DNA of 64,000 bases from Silene latifolia (Eukaryota; Streptophyta; Magnoliopsida; Caryophyllales; Caryophyllaceae): positions 66,130,099-66,194,098 of the forward strand of contig NC_133531.1 of NCBI RefSeq assembly GCF_048544455.1, written 5' to 3'. The notes beneath the pieces are model-generated. The model saw only the letters and a program-made list of their open reading frames with translations, ran no database searches and was not told where the DNA came from. Position 1 is the first letter of the stretch, and the number at the start of each line of letters is the position of its first letter. The position numbers and the translations under genes are program-made. Of the stretch, positions 1-10,429 are shown piece by piece.

Positions 1-659
1 AAAAACAATTAAACAATTCACCCTCCAATTCACCTCTAAAAATCGACCCATTAGATAAAATGGACTCCATTTTATTTTTGTCAATTTGTAATTTTGTCAT
101 ATAATGTGGTACATGTAAAATGTTTTTAATAATATTAATGCATATTTAACAATTAAATATCATTACATATATTAATTTAATTATATACAACAATTGACTA
201 GTAATTCACAATTACAAGTAAATAAAATGGTTCATGTTAATATAATCTACAACATATTGCAATTATAATTAACCGTTCATTCTTAATTTTATTGTTTCAT
301 AAACAAAGTTTTAGTAATATAATATTTTAATTACTAAAACGAATCTTATTTAATCTAATTACAATAAGATATATATATACTTACTCACATATGTAAATTG
401 TTCAATTTTAAGGAATTAATTAATCTGTATCATTATACAATTAATTAATTTGTCTATTAAGGGAATTGTCCTTTAGGTGTGACCTTAAGGGATCAACTGA
501 TCACCACCGTCAACTGACAGTAATGTCAAACTCTAGTCAGCCAATCATTATCGATTAATTTTGATCAATTGACGTATAAAAAGAATCATCCCTTTATGTA
601 TTCTTATTATGAGTTTTAATAATGTGATCGCACTTTCGTCGAGGACACATTCTCCAACA
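1..659 (-). mobile_element. Partial Ty1/copia LTR, cut by the window edge
   Basis: AT-rich noncoding block that ends on the plus strand in CTCCAACA, so the LTR begins TGTTGGAG on the minus strand. Beyond it the Athila-like gag reading resumes at once. Positions 472-560 match the conserved block of the copia-2 LTRs (40,649 and 48,139) and, inverted, of the copia-1 LTRs. It could be a solo LTR or the end of a full element; the other boundary and target duplication are off the window. Confidence 0.8.
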
Positions 660-1254
660 ATCCCTTGTCATCTTTAACATATTTCTGGAATCTCCCTTTG
701 GCTGCATTATCCAACACAGCTCTTTGATCATCATACAACCCATTGTAAAATTGGGTGCATAAGAACCATCGTTGGAAACCATGGTGACTCACAGAGCGAA
801 CCAACTTCTTGAACCTAGTCCAAGCTTCATTTAAATCTTCAGTGGCCAATTGTGAAAGTAGTGATTTGGCCTCTCAGCGCATTGGTGCGCCGTGGTGGAA
901 AATACCTTCTGTAGAAGGCTAAAGCTAGGGAATTCGAGTCAGTAACACCGGCAGCTTCCCTATCCAAGTCTCTCAACCATTCCCGGGCGTCATCAATCAA
1001 AGAGAAAGGGAAAAGGACTCCCTTGACCCTATCCTGTGTCACCCAGCAGCTAGAGGAATAGTGGAACAATACACTGTAAACAACTCTATATGCTTACACG
1101 GATCCTCGCCAGGTATCCCATTGAAGAGATTTCTCTCAACTAACTGTATATAGGATGGATGAATCCCAAAGGTGCCTGCATCTGAAGTGGGAAACAGGAA
1201 ACCTTTAGGCAAAGAATCCACCGTAGGTTCTGAGTGACTAGCGATATTCGGCAT
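660..1254 (-). pseudogene. Athila-like gag fragment, frameshifted
   Basis: Nucleocapsid/gag polyprotein remnant read on the minus strand in three successive frames. The order is an N-terminal part with SYIQLVERN (1,254-1,040), the conserved core VKGVLFPFSLIDDAREWL and FYRRYFPPRRTNALRGQI (1,069-840), then WTRFKKLVRSVSHHGFQRW and FYNGLYDDQRAVLDNAAKGR (849-616). Gag of this family packages element RNA in cytoplasmic particles. The A2 and A3 gags carry the same blocks in the same order, which supports the assignment. It lies downstream of a primer-binding site and LTR (1,421-2,841), so it is the 5' end of an element. The copia LTR at 659 removes the remainder. It cannot make a full protein because of the frame changes. 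Confidence 0.85.
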
Positions 1255-1420
1255 CTTAGCAAATAGAGTTGAAAGAACAGCAGGTATGACAACGTCCTCT
1301 TCTAGAACAGATTTCCAGCAACACTATTAAAGCACTCGTAAAATATGAGATCAGTCTCAAGGAATAAATTCCCTGAGACGAGAGACAAAATTAAAATAAA
1401 GCAACAAAATTACGCCACCT

Positions 1421-1437
1421 CCCCGGCAACGGCGCCA
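1421..1437 (-). other. Primer-binding site, tRNA-Asp type
   Basis: On the minus strand TGGCGCCGTTGCCGGGG follows the LTR end TATCA after a few bases. This is the usual Asp-tRNA priming site of Athila-like elements, and the same site follows the LTRs ending at 36,147 and 51,139. It fixes the orientation of the LTR and gag. The segment 1,255-1,420 is untranslated leader with nothing else recognisable. Confidence 0.9.
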
Positions 1438-1442
1438 AAATT

Positions 1443-2841
1443 TGATACCGTCGTTTAGTACCAAAAATAAATACCTAAAACAACTAACAGAAGATAGTGG
1501 AAGTAGGGTCGATCTCCACAGGGAGATAGGAAAATGTATGCCAAACTAAGTCCGTCTGAGTAACTATTTCTCGGGGTTTTGAAGGTTTGTTCTAATCTAC
1601 GGAGGTTAAAAGAGAAAGAAAATAAAGAGATATAAAGTAGAAATTTGACGAGTTTACTAAATAGAGAGAAACAGCTAGGACAGTCGGTTCACCATGATTT
1701 TCAAGGAGTCTAGTCGAGGGTCTTAAGTCAATGCAAATTCGGTCTGCAGGGTAGTGAAAAGGTCCTTCCGGTCCGCTATTCACCCTAGAACACCACTAAC
1801 TTAGCTTCCGCCCTCATTAGAATGCTCTAATGTTCACTGCAGGTCTTACGCCTTCCAATCTTCCGATCCAGGTCAAGATGTACCAAAGTTAATTATCTAA
1901 ATGCGTCGACTTAAGCAAATAATTACAATCAATTGCAGTGATTAACAACACAGATCTAATTCGCACTAAACCTTAGTCACCTATTCATAATCCCCTTAAT
2001 ATCATGGCTCCCCTATGTCTTAGCAAAGAAGATTAGCTATGCATAATTATTGAATAAACAACAACAACACATAAACTGAAAGAATTAAACATAATAAATA
2101 ATCTAAGAAGAGAATAAAAAGGGTAGAGAGATTAAAGGAATAAGAACAATAAGGCAAAGGTAATTAATTGAAATAAAGAGTAGAGAGTACCAAACACAAG
2201 AGGGTAGCAATGGTGAATTAGGTTTCCAGTGTAAAGTTCTAAGAGAAAGAGTAAGGAGGGAAAAAGAAGATGTAGTCGAAGTCCCCTCTCATGACTGCCG
2301 TCACTTCCTATTTATTCCTAACTACAAAAGAATATCTCGAAATTAACTCAAAATCTGCCTAAAAGACCGGACCTCTCGATCGAGTAAAATAAAACCTCTC
2401 GATCGAGAAGAAAACTCAGCAAACCTCTCGAACGGGTAACATAAGTACTCGATCGAGGACTTCAACAAACGACTATCTCGATCGAGTAAAGAGAGAACTC
2501 GATCTAAGAACTTCAGCAATGTAAACATTCGATCGACCAGTTTAAGTAGCCAACTTGGTCGATCGAGCTATATTAGCACGGGTGGACTTCTTGAACACCT
2601 TCCGAAGCCACTTCACGCATCTTTGAGTGACAAATTCCAAGCTCTGATTCCCCCTTCTCCAAAATGCATGAGATTGGGACAGGTTCAGGCTCGATTTCTC
2701 TCCTTTCTGGTTCATACCTACAATTAATACAAGACAAACCAAATTAGACTATTCGGGGGCATTTGTAGCTAGATGCCACGTAAATAACATAGAAATACGC
2801 GTAAATATAGGGTAAAAACCTTATATAAAATACACGCATCA
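1443..2841 (-). repeat. Athila-like LTR (A1) shared by two internal regions
   Basis: 1,399-bp LTR starting TGATGCGTGT on the minus strand (2,841) and ending GGTATCA (1,443). Start and end resemble the A2 LTR (TGATGCGTGT...GGGTATCA), so A1 and A2 are related families. A likely TATA sequence (AATAAATAGG on minus) sits near 2,307-2,317, with an array of CTCGATCGAG palindromes just upstream (2,375-2,568). A polypurine tract abuts one side and a primer-binding site the other. It is therefore both a 3' LTR for the pol to its right and a 5' LTR for the gag to its left. Confidence 0.9.
2375..2568. promoter_or_regulatory. CTCGATCGAG palindrome array in A1 U3
   Basis: Six exact TCGATCGA cores (starts near 2,376, 2,399, 2,449, 2,478, 2,529, 2,558), most within the 10-bp palindrome CTCGATCGAG, plus decayed copies such as CTCGAACGGG (about 2,426) and CTCGATCTAA (about 2,498). 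Spacing is about 20-50 bp. The array lies about 60-260 bp upstream of the likely TATA box of this minus-strand LTR. Role unknown; position suggests a transcription-factor site. Confidence 0.75.
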
Positions 2842-2860
2842 AATCTCCCCAAACCAAACA
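2842..2860 (-). other. Polypurine tract of A1
   Basis: Minus strand GTTTGGTTTGGGGAGATT directly precedes the LTR start TGATGCG. The A2 element has the near-identical tract TTTGGTTTGGGGAAGT at 56,519-56,536. It primes plus-strand DNA synthesis and marks the 3' end of the A1 internal region. Confidence 0.88.
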
Positions 2861-4841
2861 TTTGCTTGTCCCCAAGCAAACTATGAATTCAACTAAGGAC
2901 AACCAACGGAATGGGACCAACTCATCAGCTACAAATCGTCCACCAAAGCTAATTTAATGCAACAACTAACAAAGTGGCGATAAGTAAGTGCAAACGAGTT
3001 AAATCAATGCTTCAAACTATTAAACCATCGATCTTGCAAGACTTATATATATCGGACTCTCATGGGTCGCTCATCACACAAATTAAGCACAAGGTGAGTA
3101 TATTGGTAAGCGGTAGAAAGAAGTAGAGACACTCACCTAACTCGACCTATAAGAACATGCATGCAACTGAAATGAAACCGATTTCTACCCACCGTACATA
3201 TGCATTCCAACCAATCAGGACCGAGACACATGCCGAGGACTTATGTATGATGTGAAGTGAGGTTATTGGGTAGGAAGGGGCAAAATAGATTTGGATAAGT
3301 GGAGATAAAGTCAAGCCAGTACAACCATAACCAAATAAGAGAATCATCCCGCTTCACCACTCAATACAAAATGTAGAACTCTACCATTGTGACAAAACAT
3401 CACTCACATCAACAAAGGACTCCCCATAAGAATATAATGAAAAGCATGGGAGTACTATTAAACGACCTCACTCGCATATGTTTTACTTTTTCGTTCTTTC
3501 TTCATCATTTTCTTTCTTTCATATTTCTATTTCAATCTTTTTCCTTCAATTCATTTCTTCAGTTCATACCACTAACTTCAAATCTTTCAAAGCGAGCCAA
3601 AAAGACAAGGGTAACAACATACCCGCAAAAAACACTGGAACTAGCTTGACAGGGCAGGCTAAGTTTGGATGTAGTTAAGGGGTCAAAAAGGCAGATTTGG
3701 CTATTCTGAAGTTTATGGGTAGTAATGATATAAGGGATTGTAAGTTACCTCTCCACGTGTGTCACCACCACAAACCGAATTCATACAGGTACCGAGAAAA
3801 GGGCGTCATGCACGTGCAAATTGATGTTATATGCCTTATAGAGAGTGCTACTCACATCCTATATGAAAATGGTCTATGAATGTCACCAGTTTATCAAGCT
3901 TTAAACCTTAGAATGTATATGTGGCTTGCCAATAAAAGAGTAAAGTCTATTCTTTCAGATAAGTTTAAACCAAAAACTAGTAGATTATGCACATTACCAT
4001 GCCAACAAAATGTTAAGAATATGCAGGGCAAGGGTAAAAGACTCAAAGTAGCGTAAAAGTTCAACGTTTCGACTCAACCTAAAAGCAAAATTAAACGTGA
4101 ATTTATTTGAAATTTTTTTAATTTTATACGATTTTTGAATGAAAAACAACAATGCATGTGAATAATAAGTAAACGTGCAAATGAAAATGCAACAAAACAA
4201 CATGTAGACACAGATATGGATGCATACCTCCCCAAACCAAACCATATAATGCCCTTATTGTACCAAAAATAGGGAAAGGAATGCAAACTGAAGAGAATAG
4301 GAGAATAGGACTCGGAAAACTTACAATATAGGCGTGAAGTAGGGACCTCCCAAACCGACCAGCAACATGGGAGGTCGCAAATGGCCCATCAACGTCGCAA
4401 CATGTGAGGCATAACAGATTCACTCGATCGAAAAGGCATAAGTGTGTGATCGAGTAAAATGGGCATCAGGAAGTCTCGATCGAAAGAAGAGGGGCTCTCG
4501 ATCAAAAAGGCCTATTTTGCAGATACTCGATCGAGAAGAACTCGTGTTCGATCGAGTAAAGTGAGTAGCAAAAGTGTTCGATCGAGGACTATACGTACTC
4601 GATCGAACAGTCCCCATTAGATTCCTGCAAAAAATGTCACAAAAAACTACGGGGCTGAAAGTAGCCGATATGCTCAGCCTATTGTTTGCAAAACTAGCAT
4701 CTAACGCACACTAAAAACAATTCAAAAAGTTTAAACAAAATTACAACAAATATATGTCGGGTTGCCTCCCGGATAGCGCAGGTTTAAGAGGTCTCACACG
4801 ACCTTATGACTTCAATTATCTGGCTCATCAGGAATGTCGAA
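2861..4841 (-). other. A1 3' untranslated region
   Basis: About 2 kb between the integrase stop and the polypurine tract with no credible coding region; short open frames here are random. It holds the second palindrome array (4,424-4,606). Just left of the integrase stop, the minus strand near 4,750-4,800 carries the post-integrase motif (CGGGAGGCAACCCGAC) that also follows A3 integrase near 60,470. No third (env-like) ORF is seen, in contrast to A3. Confidence 0.7.
4424..4606. repeat. TCGATCGA palindrome array in A1 3' UTR
   Basis: Six exact TCGATCGA cores (starts near 4,424, 4,476, 4,527, 4,548, 4,578, 4,599) and degenerate copies such as CTCGATCAAA. Spacing and flanks are the same style as the U3 array of this element at 2,375-2,568, although it lies outside the LTR. 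No coding role is visible. Confidence 0.8.
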
Positions 4842-5985
4842 TTAGAGAACTTCAACTCTTCCACCCAAGTCATTTGCCTCATGGTAATGCTTCACATATT
4901 GCCCATTGACTTTAAACCTATTGCCCTCGGAACTTTCTAATTCAACGGACCCAAATTTGGTGACAGCAGTCACTGTATAAGGGCCACTCCACCTGGACTT
5001 CAGCTTACCAGGAAATAAGCGCAGTCGGGAATTAAACAGCAACACCTTCTGCCCGACATGGAATTCTCGAGGTATGATCCGTTTGTCGTGCCATCTTTTC
5101 GTTTTCTCTTTATAAATGCGCGGGCTATCATAGGCATTTAGCCTAAACGCTTCCAGCTCATCTAGCTGCAATAAACGATTCTGACCGCATAACTTAGGAT
5201 CATAGTTTAACTCACGAATAGCCCACCAAGCCGTACACTCTAACTCAACAGGTAAATGACAGGACTTCCCATAAACCAACCGATATGGTGATGCACCAAT
5301 CGGTGTTTTAAAGGCAGTACGATAAGCTCATAATGTGTCATCTAATTTAAGACTCCAATCCTTCCGTGATTTAGAAACGACCTTAGCCAAAATATATTTT
5401 AGTTCCCTATTAGAGGCCTCAACTTGCCCACTAGTTTGGGGATGATACCCAAAACCACGACGATGTTGGACAGCGACTTTAGACAATATAGAAGTAAGTT
5501 TCTTATCTTTAAAGTGCATTCCTCCATCACTAATGACGACCTGAGGGACACCAAATCAGGGAAAAATAATCTTTTTGAACATCTTAATCACCGTCTTGTC
5601 ATCACAGTTAGGTGAAGCAATGGCTTCCACCCATTTAGACACATAATCTACTGCTACCAAAATATATCTGTTAACTTTACTAGATGGGAATGGTCCCTGG
5701 AAATCAATGCCCCAAACATCAAAAACCTCGACCTCTAGAATGCCATTTTGTAGCATCTCATGTCTCTTAGATATATTGCCAGAGCGTTGGCAAGCATCAC
5801 AAGCTGAAACAAACAATTTAGCATTGACAAATAAAGTGGGCCAGTAAAAATCAGATTGAAGTACCTTAGCCACGGTATGCGATGGACCGTGGTGACCACC
5901 GTAAGAAGATGAATGACATCCTTCTAAGATTGCCTTGGTCTCCCACTGCGGAATACACTGTCTATGGAGACCGTTTTCACACTCC
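4842..5985 (-). pseudogene. A1 integrase, broken
   Basis: Ty3/gypsy integrase inserts element cDNA into chromosomes. Visible on the minus strand in order: an HHCC zinc finger (GGHHGPSH near 5,900, then CDACQRSG near 5,790); the catalytic core with first Asp in WGIDFQGPF, second Asp in VVISDGG (about 5,530) and Glu in SGQVEASNREL (about 5,410); and a C-terminal GPY-type module RWSGPYTV (about 4,980) ending at a stop at 4,842. The three DDE residues are present. The frame changes at least twice (around 5,555 and 5,330), so it is not translatable as one protein. Same architecture as A3 integrase (49,576-49,636 plus 59,446-60,421). Confidence 0.9.
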
Positions 5986-7555
5986 TTAAATAAGGATCAT
6001 CCTAGAAGTACTGCTTAACATTATAAAGAAGCGCTTCTTCTGCTGATAAGAAAGGTCGGGTGGCAGCTCGCCACTGACAATGTAGTTTGCCAAATCTGCA
6101 TACCATGGATCTTGGTTAGTGTTAGACAAAATAGGAAATAAGGAATCATCGGGAAAAGAATCATCAATAGGTAAAGAATCCTCTCCCTTCTGCTGCGATA
6201 ATCGCGACAGATGATCTGCTACTACATTCTCTGCACCCTTCTTATCTTTGATCTGCAGATCAAATTCCTGGAGAAGAAGTATCCATCTCAGCAATCGTCG
6301 TTTAGCTTCCTTCTTAGCAAGAAGGTGTCTCAGCGCCGCATGGTCAGTAAAAATAGTAACTTCTGACCCTATTAAATAAGAACGAAATTTCTCCAGCGCA
6401 TAAACCACAGCTAACAGCTCCTTTTCAGTAGTGGTGTACTTCACTTGAGCCTCATCCAGAGTTCGGCTCGCATAATAGATTGTATTTAAAGCCTTGTCTT
6501 TTCGTTGGCCTAACACCGCACATAGTGCATAATCGCTAGCATCACACATGATCTCGAATGGCAGATCCCAGTTAGGAGGCTGAATAATCGGTGCTGAAAT
6601 CAAGGCCTGCTTTAACATGTTAAAAGCAGAAAGACACTCGTCATTAAATACAAAGGGGGCATCCTTAAGCAACAGCTGTGTAAGTGGTTTAGCAATTTTT
6701 GAAAAATCCTTAATGAACCGGCGATAAAAGCCGGCATGACCAAGGAAACTCCTCACTCTTTTAACATTAACAGGAGGAGGTAATTACTGAATCACTTTCA
6801 CCTTTGCTTTATCAACCTCAATGCCCCTATCAGAAACCAAGTGCCCTAAGACAACTCCCTCGTTGACCATAAAGTGGCACTTCTCCCAGTTAAGCACAAG
6901 GTTAACCTCAATGCAGCGCTGCAACATTTTATCAAGGTTAGACAGACAATTAGCAAAATCGCTTCCATAGACACTAAAATCGTCCATAAAGACCTCCATA
7001 ATAGACTCTATTTACTCAGAAAATATCCCCATCACGCACCTTTGAAAGGTGGCAGCAGGGGCATTACACAAACCAAAAGGCATCCTACGATAAGCAAAAA
7101 CACCCTGAGGACAAGTAAAAGTAGTCTTTTCCTGATCATCTGGATGAATAGGGATCTGAAAGAACCCTTAGTATCCATCTAAATAACTGAAAAACTTATG
7201 AAAAGCTAACCTTTCTACCATCTGATCAATGAAAGGAAGGGGAAAGTGATCCTTCTTTGTGGCGGCATTTAGCTGTCTGTAATCTATGCACATCCGCCAA
7301 CTAGTTACTACTCTATTAGGTATCAATTAATTTTTATCATTCTTGACCACAGTAGTTCCTCTTTTCTTAGTAACCACCTGAACTGGACTCACCCACTTAG
7401 AATGACCAACAGAGTAGATAATACATGCATCAAATAGCTTCATTACCTCAGCCATCACAACATCCTGCATCTAGTGGTTCAGTCTGCGCTGACCCTGTCT
7501 GCAAGGTTTGTGATCTTCCTCTAGCTCAATTTTGTGCATAAAAATACCAGGATTG
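5986..7555 (-). pseudogene. A1 reverse transcriptase and RNase H, broken
   Basis: Minus-strand RT copies element RNA to DNA and RNase H removes the template. Readable blocks: SKWVSPVQVV (about 7,390), SWRMCIDYRQLN (about 7,290), FFQIPIHPDDQEKTTF (about 7,150), FAYRRMPFGLCNAPA (about 7,060), the catalytic box VFMDDFSVYG (about 6,980), LNWEKCHFMV (about 6,890), then [20 protein letters not shown] (6,750) and an RNase H domain with [14 protein letters not shown] (about 6,540), [11 protein letters not shown] and ADHLSRL (about 6,200). In-frame stops occur, for example DGY-stop-GFFQIP near 7,172 and a stop after IFSE near 7,016. Copia-1 interrupts it at 7,555; the upstream protein continues at 16,357-16,314 and 30,059-29,982. 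Confidence 0.92.
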
Positions 7556-8537
7556 TGTTGGGGCTGGTGTCCTTAACAGTTAGTGCAAGGACTTATAAAT
7601 CTCTAAAAGGATCAAAGGGCATACTTTTGGTATTATTATCAGTTGATCCACGTTTATCAATAACGGTTGGCTTGCTAGATAAGTTTGACGTTATTGTCAT
7701 ACAGATGGCGGTGATCAACTGGTCCCTAAAAGTCACACCTATAGGATACGTTTGAGAGAGATGTGACAAAGATGAAAATACAGTCATGTTGATGCCAATT
7801 ATGACTAACCAGTTAGTCGGAGTTATTGACTAGTAATTAGTCAAACGCGATGTTGAGACAATTATTTAATACGGATTAAATAATATGGGCTAAGGCGAAT
7901 TAAACAAATAATTCGTAAATTAAATATAAACGATTATATTTAATTAATGTATATTGAATTAATTATACAATATTGTCTTTGTCGGACATGTATTAATATT
8001 TAGACTAATCCGTGTTATTAGTCGATGTATTAATAACCGATAACCGATGACAGTTTATAATAAAACCCGTCATATACATTTTTAGCGGAATTGATCGGAC
8101 CACGAGTTAATAATGAGGAGAAAGTGGAAAGCCCACTCCCTCCTCCATGAGACCCGCGGACCGAGGCAACAAAAGGAGAGGCTCCCTCTCCTTTTGACCT
8201 GATCATTCATTTTTGACAAAAACATTAGGGTTTCAGGGTGTTCTTCTCTGAAATTTCTAGATCTCACATCGAATAACCTCACAATAGCTCTCTCAATATT
8301 GGAAGTCAATTAGAGAGCAATGCTAGCACAAGAGCATAGTCTCAGACGGTCTTGGGTGCAACGATTAGGAGGAAATCTCTGTTGATTTCTGTTCTTTACG
8401 CCGCGCAACAAAGGACCCGAGGTTGATTCGTAATCTTTATCGTTTTCTATTGTTTTTCGTTTATGACCATATTTCACATGTTAAATTTACGTTATAATCC
8501 TTAAATTTAAAGGGTCTTATACGGATATAACCCCACA
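7556..8537 (+). repeat. Copia-1 5' LTR
   Basis: 982 bp, TGTTGGGGCT...ACCCCACA. It contains the block conserved among the copia LTRs here (7,655-7,747, inverted relative to the minus-strand LTRs). Small antisense frames within it recur in the 3' LTR only because the LTR is duplicated. Confidence 0.93.
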
Positions 8538-8539
8538 AG

Positions 8540-8552
8540 TGGTATCAGAGCC
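8540..8552 (+). other. Primer-binding site, initiator tRNA-Met type
   Basis: TGGTATCAGAGCC lies two bases after the 5' LTR end. This is the standard Met-tRNA priming site of plant copia elements. Confidence 0.93.
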
Positions 8553-10429
8553 AGGCCACGTAAATTTTCATTGTGATTTTTCATAAAAACGATCTAGAAA
8601 CGATTTTTCTGTCTTGAAAACCGTGCGGCCAAACGTGTCTTGCTGCTGTTTTTGTTTTCGTTTTCAATTTGTTCTTTTGCATATTGTTATTTTATACAGA
8701 GATTATAGCAATATGTCAAGTTTTGTCAATTATAGAATTGATTTTATGCGTTTTAGATCAATTTGAAATTGGTTTTGTTTCGTCAAAACTGTTTTCACGA
8801 GGGTTTTGATTTTTCAGAAATTTTGGTTCTCGATCGAGCTTGTTTCTACTCGATCGAGAGGTTTTCTGTCTTGTTTTTGCTCAATCGAGTACCTTTGTAC
8901 TCGATCGACCTTTATTTAAAACCCTATCGCTCGATCGAGAAGTCCTCGTACTCGATCGAGCGATTCTTGATAAAAGTCCTCGATCGACCACCGATTCGCC
9001 GATCGAGTACTTTTTCGATTAGCATACCACTCGATCGACTAGCGATTGATCGATCGAGTCCTTTTGTTCCTCGATCGAGAACTTTTGTCCCTGGATCGAG
9101 GGATTTTTTTTCAGCGACTTTGAAAATTTATTCTTTTTGTTTTAAATTTTCTTTTGGCCTTAATATGTACTTTATACGGATATTGTACACTCGCTTGATA
9201 GTGAAACGGTTCACTCACGTACCATGTAGTTATTTTAAAGCGTATTTAAAGTAACGGATTATCACGGATTAAAATTAAGATGATTAAAGCGGTTTTATCA
9301 CATAATTTTAGTCATTATAAGGTGGTTTGGATAAATTTAACATAATTACGGAATTATGTCACGAATAAATTTAGTTTTAGTTGATGCATTTTCTTTTATC
9401 GTTATTTTGAATGCCGTGAATGCCTTTTTATTACGTATTTAATATTTTACAAACGGTTGTAACTTAGTGTGGCCTTAGTAGAACGTGTTACCGTAATGAT
9501 GGAACACGGTCTTGGTTGTATTTTGAGATCTCGTATCTCCGTTTTGGATTTTTCACTTGTAATTACAGTTTTTAATTAGAATGTAAATAGGTTTATATTT
9601 TGTAAATTTTAATTGTAATTTTGAGAAGGCCAAAGATGGAGATCGGATGCTCACTCCCGCTGCAAGGTGAAAATGGAACATCAAGACAAGCTTTTCGGGT
9701 CCAACGGTGGATTCCAAAGTTGTATTATGTTCTTTTTACTAGGATAGGCCACACTAGGAATTTTATTTACGTATTGCATTCTTTTATTTATTTTTCGTAA
9801 CGATAATATGCATCATATTCCGCCTAAAACCAAACCACCTAATTATTGCATGAAAACTGACACATATAGAGGTCACGAGTTAGTTTTCTTTGACATTCTT
9901 ATGTCACATGATTTAAGCCATCACCTAAATTAATTCATTCACGCAGACGCTAGTTATTCGTTCACTTAATATGAATTATAATTAAGTTGATGGGATCTTC
10001 CTCGTATAAACTAAAATTGAGAACGGTCTTTATAGGTCAAACTCCAATAAGTTCCTTCTTCGTCGGTAGGCATAATATGACCCCTTCTACGTCAGGTAAG
10101 TTGGAACCGATTGACCTATTTTATCTCAACACTATGGTCACTCGTACGATCCTGTGATCATGGTGGACTATAGATAGGATTTACAGAAATCTATCGACCA
10201 AGAGTTCTTACGGAAGAATTAGCTAAACAGTTGGCTTATCAATTTACGGAAATTGAGTCTTGGGATCACTTGTATCATTCTTGAGGAAGATCAATTATGC
10301 AAGTGCTTGAGTCTACACGTTAAAATACATTTTAAATAGACTTAAATCACCTCGATGAGTTGCTTATTTCGTTTTTGTTTTTCTTTCTTTTTCAGTGTAG
10401 AACACGAATTTTTAAACTGCTATAACGAA
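8553..10429 (+). other. Copia-1 untranslated leader
   Basis: Unusually long leader of about 1.9 kb between the priming site and gag. It holds the TCGATCGA array (8,830-9,078). A 163-codon open frame over 8,763-9,254 is made by the repeats themselves. Pyrimidine-rich sequence ending TTTTTCAG (near 10,395), just before the gag ATG, resembles a 3' splice site; a spliced leader is possible but unproven. Nothing else is recognised. Confidence 0.7.
8830..9078. repeat. CTCGATCGAG palindrome array in copia-1 leader
   Basis: Nine exact TCGATCGA cores in 250 bp (starts near 8,830, 8,850, 8,901, 8,931, 8,952, 8,980, 9,031, 9,050, 9,071), with degenerate copies such as CCGATCGAGT and TCAATCGAGT. Several carry the full CTCGATCGAG form seen in A1. 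Spacing is about 20-50 bp. Unlike the Athila arrays it lies downstream of the primer-binding site. Confidence 0.85.

Noticed and set aside
4124..4423. 99-codon minus-strand frame in the A1 3' UTR, cysteine- and phenylalanine-rich
   Set aside because: No resemblance to the A3 third ORF or any known retroelement protein, and overlapping frames of similar length occur beside it.
7593..7787. Near-identical short frames in the copia-1 LTRs (also 15,372-15,560)
   Set aside because: LTR copies; no protein family features.
8763..9254. 163-codon frame in the copia-1 leader with repeated LDR and RSS
   Set aside because: Translation of the TCGATCGA array and its spacers; not conserved as protein and upstream of the real gag ATG.
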